Origin: Leptidea sinapis
Taxonomy: Eukaryota; Arthropoda; Insecta; Lepidoptera; Pieridae
Assembly (NCBI RefSeq): GCF_905404315.1
Contig: NC_066276.1
Location: 10,558,001 to 10,622,000, forward strand
DNA length: 64,000 bases
Direction: 5' to 3'
Of the stretch, positions 56,114 through 64,000 are shown in pieces. Position 1 is the stretch's first letter. Each line of letters begins with the position of its first letter. The translations under genes and the position numbers were made by a program. A model generated the notes under the pieces. It saw only the letters and a list, made by a program, of their open reading frames with translations, made no database searches and was not told the origin of the DNA.

Positions 56114-56476
56114 TTAATCTATAATATTTGTATCGTATTTGTTTCGCACGTTATGGATTACGTGAGTGACTGTTTCGTCCGCGGCTAGACAGCCTCTGCA
56201 CTTAGGACTGTTCGTTACGCCGATTTTGAAAAGGTGCTTGTTTAGTGATGTGTGACCCGTTAGGGTGCCTACCATTATACGGATGTCATGTCTGTTGAGG
56301 CTGATAAGTCTACGTGTCAGTTTGGACGACATTGCAGGTATCGCCTCCTTCGACTGTCTACAGCTTGAGACATTCATCCATCGGGTGTTGTGTAGGTTGT
56401 TGGTGAGAGAGCGTGTCCATGAGCGCATTTGGCTGAAGGGCAGTGGCAGAAGTGGCAATGGACCAGTCACAGTCAT
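56114..56476 (-). pseudogene. I/R1-type LINE RNase H C-terminal relic
   Basis: The 120-codon frame ends with LTRRLISLNRHDIRIMVG, LTGHTSLNKHLFKIGV, SPKCRGCLAADETVTHVI. This is the RNase H tail followed by a C-x2-C..H knuckle, as in I/R1/Loa-type LINEs. No RT precedes it. Confidence 0.7.
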
Positions 56477-57329
56477 TTAAAATATAAATCGGTCATCACG
56501 TCGGGTTGTTGCTCGAGTTCTACTGGTACTGAGTCTCCTTTTCAAACAACCTGTCTCTACAAACCTTCGACATACTCTAGAAATTGTAGATTGGCTTAAA
56601 ATCAAATTTCTAGCAATCGTTGTTGATCCAAGCCTTCCCGCACAAATACGACGAAGTTACGAAAACTTTTGTTGAGTTTACTATTCGTAACATTAATTGA
56701 AATCGTTAATGAAAAGAAAAAAACAACAATTAATTTCAATCTCTTATAACACACGAATTCAAATCAAGAATTTGAGACTTTTCTGCATCTTTTACTGCAC
56801 ATTATTATATTTTTTCATTTAGTGAAATGTTCATTATGTACCTATATACTGTGCTTTGTTGAAATAGTGTTAGTATATGAAAATAAATTGCAATTAATAA
56901 TTTAATTGTTTTTAAACAGGATGAAATCTCAAATTTTAATACTAAATGTTCTAAATTTTCACTTCTATCTGCAGTCTCTACAACTGCTATTTATTTTTAT
57001 TATTATATTATATTACGTACAAAACAGTGTTTTTAAAATCACAGAGAGAGTAGGTAGTTTTTGAGTTTATTAAAATAAAACAAAATACTTATCTACATAT
57101 ATGCAAAAATAGAACGCTTTCCTATGTATACTATTAAGTGCAGACATAATATTAAAATTGTTTTAAAATATAATGCAAACTCATTTCAGACTTCACATAG
57201 TCATTAGTGATGACCCTAAAGAATGTCTGGTTCGAAGTATACCCATAAAGTTTCACCGTGTATAAGTATTAGTAATTATTTTTATTCATATAAATTAAGA
57301 TGCCTTGATCGCTGTTTATCTTTCAAAAG
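56477..57329. other. Spacer, no gene seen
   Basis: A less AT-rich patch at 56490-56680 has no recognised coding content; the rest is AT-rich. Confidence 0.4.
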
Positions 57330-57440
57330 GTGGACAAAAGAGAGATTCATACGGGTCATCTGGTATGTGATCACCGCCGCCCATACTCCCATGTATCACC
57401 AAAAGAATTACTAGAGCATTAGCGACTTTAAAAAGCGTCG
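57330..57440 (-). mobile_element. LINE-B 3' terminal fragment, decayed
   Basis: GGTGGACAAAAGAGAGATTC, GTGATCACCGCCGCCCATA and TATCACCAAAAGAATTAC blocks in antisense. Confidence 0.65.
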
Positions 57441-57469
57441 AAAACATAATATTTTGAATTTGAAAATCG

Positions 57470-57550
57470 CAAGCACGTACGTGGCGGGTTGAGGATCGAA
57501 CCGGGGGCATCGTGGTGAGTCAACGGTTGGTTCTACCTATTGTGACGCCC
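57470..57550 (-). repeat. tRNA-derived SINE fragment
   Basis: Minus strand has a B-box-like CCCGGTTCGATCCTCAA and an upstream GTCACAATAGGTAGAACC-type head. Follows the LINE-B fragment closely. Confidence 0.4.
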
Positions 57551-58052
57551 TTAAATAATTTTCAAGCTATTCCTAGTTGAAAGTACCACCTTGAGTTACC
57601 TATTTACATTATAATATTAAAGTTGGCAGAACTCAGAATCGAGCATCCATTGAGTATATTTTCCATAGTTATCTTACTGAACAAAACGTCGAAAAATAAT
57701 ATATATTTACGCTAGATTTTTTCGAATTTTGATGTCGTTGACGAATAGACTCGATACTCCAGGGAAATTAGGATGTAAATTTTCATTTCGCTCTCTCAAA
57801 CGTATATTCATGGTTTCTTTGTTTTCATCAGATATTTAAGGATGCGATATCTCTTGGGAGTGTAGGAAGCAAGGTATCGAATACTTCAGCCGAATACTAT
57901 GAGAAATTGTTGAGCTGGAAACTTACACATTGTTTTATCAATTTTCACACCTGAACGAATATTGATGGATTGATGATTTTTCACTTTTTTTTCAGCGAAT
58001 ATGAACCTGTGTTGTAAGTTAGCACTTAAGTGATTGCCCGTTAATTTAACTT

Positions 58053-58304
58053 TTGAAACTCCCTTTCCAAAATCACGTGTATTTTTTAGGTTTCGTTTCG
58101 TTGTTTAATTTAATAAGTTTTACTAGTATGGTGAGTATGTCTGATCATATTAAAAGCCGCGCGGTGAACGAAAAATGTAATAGGTACCTACAACAAGCCA
58201 GTCAACATAACTCGGGACCTGAGTCGAAAAGTGACCATTCTCCCTCTCCGCGTTCCCCACCCCGCCGTCATCCTGTTAGTACCGTTAGCAACTTAGTACA
58301 CTGA
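58053..58304 (+). pseudogene. Coding remnant ending in Ser/Pro/Arg-rich tail
   Basis: A 83-codon frame. The second methionine region reads MSDHIKSRAVNEKCNRYLQQ, then SGPESKSDHSPSPRSPPRRH and a stop after LVH. The last 30 codons match 21412-21505; the upstream part has no match there. It may be the end of a host protein carried in a repeat, or a processed copy in which an intron has been lost. Function unknown. Confidence 0.35.
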
Positions 58305-58830
58305 ACATCCGTAGATTGTTATTCATTATTTTACTGCAAAGCTCGATTTCTTACATTTTATTCTACCATTTGAACATAACATATTTAATAATAATGACTA
58401 AATATTTTAGTAGAATATAATAAAATAAATAATAACTCAAAAAGTATGGATATGAAAAAAAATTAAAGAAAAGTTGTAGGGAATAAACTAATTTAATAAA
58501 ATGGATGGATGTATTTTTTTATTAATTCGATATTTAAGGGATATCAGCCGAGATATAAATCTTGTAGATGGGCCCTAAATCGTAAACAGTAAGTTTTACA
58601 GGAAAAAACAGACGCGAAATTTTATTTCATACATTAATGGTTTTCATAACTTTTGCCTTAAAGTAAATAGTTTCTGAGATATCAACTAAAAACTTTTTTC
58701 AAGAGCGCCACCTGGATCTGGCATCATTTGCGATTTTACGCTCAATAAGCCTTACAAAATCTTTTTTACTGTCCTACTTAATTTCCGGCTTTTGTTGAGT
58801 TTTTCTTGCTGACCGTACTTCCTAGAACTC
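58205..58830 (+). repeat. Repeat with coding remnant, copy 2
   Basis: Matches 21410-21840 in coding end and following non-coding blocks, with about 200 bp of AT-rich sequence (about 58310-58545) absent from copy 1. Confidence 0.6.
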
Positions 58831-59099
58831 TCATTGTATCGTATTGTATTGTACTTCCTAGACTTATACCTACATGTGATATTTATTCCTTCCATCATTT
58901 TAAATTAGATGGATGATTTTTTAAAAAAAAATACATCTAACTATTTTATTATGCTTCGTCGATGATCAAATATAGGATCAACTCGTTATCAGTCACAAGA
59001 CTTGGAAATCTAAGTAACGAAAGTGATGAAGAATAGCATTTTTCTTTACATATTTTTAAATATTATACTAATAACTATATATACTATACTAAAGGAGAG

Positions 59100-59217
59100 G
59101 ACATAAAACATTCTTAAAATACTGCAAGTAGTGTCAACGTGTAGGTTGGTTTCATTTAAATTTAATCCACATGCAACAGGCTGATGTCCTACTGTCCGGG
59201 CAAAGCCGGGTCGCTAG
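59100..59217 (+). mobile_element. Helitron-like 3' end
   Basis: Ends GGGCAAAGCCGGGTCGCTAG followed by T, like other Helitron 3' ends here, although the hairpin is imperfect. The 5' end is not located. Confidence 0.5.
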
Positions 59218-59644
59218 TAATAAAAAAATATAATAACCTTTAAATAGACATAATCACAACGATACAAACTGACCAATAATAACCTGCACCTCGTAAGTCA
59301 CTTTGCTGTAGATAGCAAATACAAACTTGAAGTGTCGTCGTTGGAAGTTGTAAAACTTTTAATAGTGTTCATATCCCTGGGGAGCTCCGGGATTCAGAAT
59401 CGTTCCAATGTACACTAAGTTTGTTCTTGGCTTGTACGGGTCACCTCAGACACGTGAAATGTACGAACTTATATAACAATGCAACTTATTTATACCTATC
59501 TTTACCACTGTTATATAAGTTTGAGAGAAAAAAAATATTAACGTTTACTAGTACCTATATTAATATTATTACATTTATTCTGCACCTTTTTTCATTTCAT
59601 ATTATTTAATTATCCAGGCTATCCGCCAAGTGAAAGTTTTTTTT

Positions 59645-59930
59645 TATGAAAATAAGGGACGAGACGAACAGAACGTTCAGCTCAACCATTACAATGCAAT
59701 GCCGCTCAGGATTCTTGAAATACCCAAAAATTCTGAGCTGCACTACAATCGCACTTTTTATCTTCAGACGTAAGATTTTAAGTCTCATTTGCCTACTAAT
59801 TTCCCTAGCTACGGCGCCCTTCAGACCGAACCACAGTAATGTTTATGCATTACTGCTTCACGGAAGAAATAGACGCCGTTGTGGTACCCATTATCTAGTC
59901 GGCATCCTGTGCCTGGTAGGCTAATTTGTC
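59645..59930 (+). repeat. Dispersed repeat family R, copy 3
   Basis: AAATAAGGGACGAGACGAAC start, GCCGCTCAGGATTCTTGAAA, TACGGCGCCCTTCAGACCG, CGGCATCCTGTGCCTGG. Longest copy on this strand. Confidence 0.7.
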
Positions 59931-60164
59931 AATGTGTGCGTTAACTAGTGGTTTAAGCAATTCTTGTATATCTTGTATGTAATCTGAATCTCGGAAACGG
60001 CTTCAACGATTTTCATAAAATTTTGTATACAGGGGATTTCGGGGGCGATAAATCAGATGGGTTTCAATTTAAACAAATGTAGTTTTATACGTGTTTTAAT
60101 GAGAAACAGCAACAATAACATAAGAATACAAAGGTAAATTTCGCCACTATATATATACTATAAT

Positions 60165-60235
60165 AGTTCAGAGGGACATTGGGTGATGCGGGAAGCAGAA
60201 GACCCCGGTTCGAATCCAGATGTCATATTAGTTTT
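60165..60235 (+). repeat. tRNA-derived SINE fragment
   Basis: GGGTGATGCGGGAAGCAGAA followed by a perfect B box GGTTCGAATCC. No full cloverleaf. Confidence 0.4.
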
Positions 60236-60798
60236 TTTTGTTCAAGCTTAGCACATTCTTAAAAATCCGAGCAAGGTTCGGTTGTCCGGATATTATTAAT
60301 TATATACAATACTCATTATATTAATACAAAACGTAGCTAACGTAGCATAAAATACTTTTTGATATTAAATTTGTTGACAATTTATAATAAAAATACGAAT
60401 ATCTTTACCTCGACCATTGAAAAAATTTTATTTTATGAAATTGTTGCATGCTACAGTGGATTATCGTTCTTAAAGGCATGTTGCGAGGGCAACGAATGAA
60501 AAAAGAGACTTAATCCTTCCTCAAGGGTTCTCAGACGCAACTTAAGGTTCAAAATGGCATGACACAGTAGACCGGTGTAAAGGGTTGTCTCCTAAGGGTT
60601 TTGTGTAAGGCTTCTGAAATAGAATTTCCATTTTTCCCACTTAACGTCCATATGGTTTTATTTTGATGTCTTAGGAGCTTTTATACTTTCCTATCCTCTT
60701 TTTAGTTTCGCAACTTGGTATGTTTTATGAATAGCATTTTTAATTTTTATTTCTGCATCTGCGTTGGATTAAATTGCGCTTTGCTACGCGATCATATA

Positions 60799-61112
60799 CG
60801 GCCGTTCCCAATATTCTATCTACAGATAGAGATAAATTACTTGCTTCTACTGTCAGTAATTACCTGTCAATAATCTGAAGCTGTCCCAATATACCCGATA
60901 AGTCATTGTCATCGCCTTATATTGGGACGCGTGAATTGCAATTTCCATACAAACGTCTATCGCTGGTAAACTATACGTATTCTCATTGACAGACTGCGTG
61001 TACGGATAAGGTGAGTTACCGTCGATTATTTTATTGGGGCAGAAATGTCAACGATAGTTATGATTTCTATCTCAAGTAGGCCACAAACGGAGATAGACTG
61101 AATATTTAGGTC
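60799..61112. mobile_element. MITE with CGGCCGTTCC terminus, copy 2
   Basis: Same order as 42983-43286 with high similarity: TATCTACAGATAGAG, CTGTCCCAATATACCCGATA, GGGACGCGTGAATTGCAATT, GATAAGGTGAGTTACCGTCG. The right terminus is lost after GACTGAATATT. About 15 bp are inserted near 61080. Confidence 0.75.
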
Positions 61113-61324
61113 TCGCGGGCTATTTTCCGTAACTTGACGTAAAAATTGCGCTTATTTCGCGTGAAATCGCATTTGACGCACGCAGTTCTTGTCCTCATCG
61201 GGGAGGGGCCGCGCCAATGTTATCCCAACTAAGTATCAATGTGTTTTTGATTAGAATTCAATTTCATACCGTGCGTTTATTTATACGCTTATACGCATTA
61301 TTATATCCTCTTATGGTGAAACAT

Positions 61325-61390
61325 GCAGAATTTCTCTCTCGGGAAATCGTCGGCCAAGTCCTCTCTTGAGAAGGTCTAAAATGAACTTCT
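61325..61390 (+). mobile_element. Short LINE-B fragment, sense
   Basis: TTTCTCTCTCGGGAAATCGT and CCTCTCTTGAGAAGGTC match LINE-B at about 36040-36110 with an internal deletion. Confidence 0.5.
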
Positions 61391-62139
61391 CCAATTATTA
61401 AAGCAAGTTTATATATTATTAATAATAAAATTTGAGCAATCACCTTTTCGACTTCTTTTACCTCTATTGGGTACTAGGCTCGGCTTTCAGAAAGATTAAT
61501 ATTTTTGGACAAGTTGTAAGCTTAATTATAAAAAAAAAAACAGGAAATCCTCCAAATTGTTCCTGCTATCTCCCACAGTTGGTTCATCTACTTGCAAATA
61601 AATCAAGGTATTTTTAACAATATGTACATAATATCTAACATTATGTTAAATGATTTTTAAGAAATAATATTGAAAATGTTCATAGTATATTATGAGATAA
61701 GTGAGCTAAGTTGCTTATTATACATGAAGCTGTGGGTTGCAGCCCGAGCCGTAGGCGAGGGTGTAAATCAGCCCATAAATTGATTAATTATTATTATAAT
61801 TTTGTGAATGTACAATTTTCTAAAAGATATTGGATTGCTTTTAATGGCAATTTCACAGTTTGTGTTAGATTGGTACTTGCCACTTTTTTATTATTATTAT
61901 TATTTTTTATTATTCTGTATTACCCGATTAAATTGAAAATGCTCTGTCTACTCTCATATAATTTGCAGTTGGGTAGAACCCGAGCCGCAGGCGAGGGTGT
62001 AAAATGTAAATCAACTCAGTGTGTAAGTAAGCAAGTTGCTCGAGAGTTTCGTACGAACTTTATTAACACACTTGCTCGTAAAGTGAGCCTTATTACATCG
62101 TTCTTAGGGCCATAATCCGAATAAAACACACATCATCAA
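61391..62139. other. Spacer with a direct repeat, no gene seen
   Basis: CCCGAGCCGTAGGCGAGGG at about 61743 recurs with one change at about 61979, each followed by TGTAAA. The 134-codon ORF spanning both has no coding character. Confidence 0.4.
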
Positions 62140-62400
62140 CCTCATTAGCCGGAAGTCGTCCACTGCTGGATAAAGCCCTCACCCAAAGATCTCCACGACG
62201 ATCGGTCCTGCACAGCCCTCATCCAACGTATTCCGGTGATCATGACCAGATCGTTGGTCCATCTTGTGGAGGGCCTATCAACACAGCGTCTTTCGGTACA
62301 TGGTCGCCATTCGAGGACTTTTCTGCCCCACCGGCCATTTGTCCGTCGAGCTACGTGCCCTGCCAATACAGTTTCGCAATCATTTGGGCTATGTCGGTGA
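62140..62400 (-). pseudogene. RTE-type LINE C-terminal relic
   Basis: Minus-strand frame: AGHVARRTNGRWGRKVLEWR, then RCVDRPSTRWTNDLVMITG, WMRAVQDRSSWRSLGE, FIQQWT. Matches the end of RTE-clade endonuclease/RT proteins. The rest of the element is missing. Confidence 0.75.
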
Positions 62401-63629
62401 CTTTAGGTGATTTTAGTTCTCATACCGATCTCCTCATTTATGATTCGATCTCGCAGTCGTTCAACTTTTTATTACCAACAAATACAGATTTGTGATAATA
62501 GGATCGACGACTCACTCAACTCTCGCCTTGGGAACGACCCGTCCCATGGCTCGACCACAAGCATCAATGCCTGAAACGTGTTTGCATTAGTTGTTATTCA
62601 TGCCAGGTAATCTTTCCTTTTAAAAGCAATCTGCTCAAAATAATTCCATTTTACGCACTACTGTTTTTATTTTGTTTGGTTATTGGCTTACAGAAAATTG
62701 AATTTGTAGGTACACTATATAGATATTGCATCGACTATTGAGATACAATTGAATTTGGCGATAGAGTCTATAGATTTACACTGTTCACATTCCGCCGCAA
62801 TGGAAAAAGTTGAAAAACGATTCAATAAATGAAAACTTTTTTGAAATGTTTCTAACATTCCTCGTCAATATATTTCCTATTTTTTTCTAAATCTTGGAAT
62901 AAGATTTTTATAATTGTGGCAACAAAAACATTACAATATTAGAAGTCTTATGATGTCTTTCAGTATTCGACCTATGAGAAAGTTTATTGAAACAGATTTT
63001 AGGTATGTATACGGTCTATTCTGAATCTTGGTGTCAATATGCCAATTATAATTCATGCTATACATATAATCTAAAAACATCAATACGTCCCAAAGATAGG
63101 TTGGAGATAGAAATCACCAATACGTTCTTTAGATGGGCTTTGCTAAAATATATCAATGTCAGAACCACAATTTAGGATTCCGATTAATAAAAAAGTATAA
63201 AGGCTTTGAGCTGCAAGTTTGCTGTTGGTATCAATATCTCTAAATCGCATCGGTTCGAGAAAAACTATATTGCGAGTTCGCGTACAATGCTAATACGCTG
63301 TGGTAGAAGATGAAGAGAAACGAATTAGAGAATTATACTAAATTAATGACTACACATATTTGTTCCATTTTCTGAAGAATTTGCACAGAAGAAATTTACA
63401 TTTAAAACGAACGACTTAAAAACTAACGTCTAAAACTAAATTCTATTCTGTGACAGAACGTGATGAGAATCAGGAAGATAATTGAGAGTTAAAATTTGAT
63501 TAAGTTAATGAGCGAGGCGGTACGTGGAACCTTAATTTCGACTTTGTTCAGAACTTTATTTGGAATGAAAGATTGCTCTGTTATTGCAACACTGGTGTAA
63601 AATCGAGTTAATTGGAGGCCAGTGGAAGG
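62401..63629. other. Spacer, no gene seen
   Basis: AT-rich, no coding or repeat signal recognised by eye. Confidence 0.4.
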
Positions 63630-63895
63630 CTCCTTTGCGCAGGATGCAGGCTTATTTAAGGGTACCACAACGGCACCTATTTCTGCCGCGAAGCAGTAAT
63701 GTGTAAGCATTAGTGTGTTTCGGTCCGAAGGGCACCGTAGCTAGTGAAATTGTATTGTTGTAGTGCATGCCGCTCTGAATTTTTGGGTTCTTCAGGAATC
63801 CTGAGCAGCACTGCATTTTATTGGGCAGGGCATATCAATTACCACCAGCTGAACGTCTTGCTCGTCTCGACCCTTATTTTCATAAAAAAAAGGTT
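63630..63895 (-). repeat. Dispersed repeat family R, copy 4
   Basis: Inverse of the other copies: CCTTTGCGCAGGATGC, TACCACAACGGCACC, AGCAGTAATGTGTAAGC, then TATCAATTACCACCAGCTGA and CGTCTCGACCCTTATTTTCA. Confidence 0.7.
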
Positions 63896-64000
63896 ATTAT
63901 TTAACTGGTCTTTTATGATCTATGATATTTCGCTCCTATATAATAAAATGTAGTTCTATTACTATTTTTGCACATTGAGTCACTCATATGCCTCCTAAGC

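Noticed and set aside
61711..62115. 134-codon + ORF
   Set aside because: Includes a duplicated CGAGCC..GGCGAGGGTGTAAA segment in different frames and AT-rich filler; no protein features.

Overview
The window looks like a gene-sparse, repeat-rich piece of a lepidopteran (moth or butterfly) nuclear genome. The evidence is the spliced genes with GT-AG introns, the AT-rich spacers, and dispersed repeats that from memory are typical of Lepidoptera: a jockey-type LINE with a recognisable 3' tail, Helitrons ending in a short hairpin plus CTAG, small palindromic MITEs and tRNA-derived SINEs. I see no bacterial, viral or CRISPR content.

Three host genes are well supported. (1) VPS51 on the + strand (12868-14973) is an uninterrupted 701-codon reading frame for a GARP/EARP tethering-complex subunit. 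(2) A large C2H2 zinc-finger/AT-hook protein on the - strand (20006-33081) is rebuilt here from four exons whose splice phases agree, giving 2285 residues. I cannot name its orthologue. (3) AAR2, the U5 snRNP assembly factor, on the - strand (44259-52752) is rebuilt from five exons, 392 residues. Two weaker candidates are a THAP-like first exon (17595-17665, -) and an intact 65-codon membrane-protein ORF (45684-45881, -) inside an AAR2 intron.

Layout: 1-12.8 kb is repeats only, including a decayed LINE (LINE-A, about 6.7-9.9 kb) and a LINE fragment split by a nested MITE. 12.9-15.1 kb is VPS51. 15.2-20 kb is spacer with a SINE-like repeat and the THAP-like exon. 20-33.1 kb is the zinc-finger gene, whose introns hold a mariner relic, a repeat with a coding remnant, LINE fragments and a Helitron end. 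34.0-36.9 kb is the best-preserved LINE (LINE-B). 37-44.2 kb is spacer with a jockey-type RT relic, two adjacent inverted-repeat elements and a Helitron ending 29 bp from the AAR2 stop codon. 44.3-52.8 kb is AAR2, with introns full of transposons. 53-64 kb is spacer with relics of LINEs, MITEs and SINEs.

The genes do not form a pathway: membrane traffic, probable chromatin or transcription control, and splicing-factor assembly. The most interesting structures are a 1.38-kb unit with 40-bp near-identical inverted termini enclosing the 65-codon ORF; a Helitron that appears to supply the AAR2 polyadenylation signal; three same-direction Helitrons in one AAR2 intron; and a short Ser/Pro/Arg-rich coding segment present twice (21.4 and 58.2 kb), starting at a splice-acceptor-like boundary in one copy.
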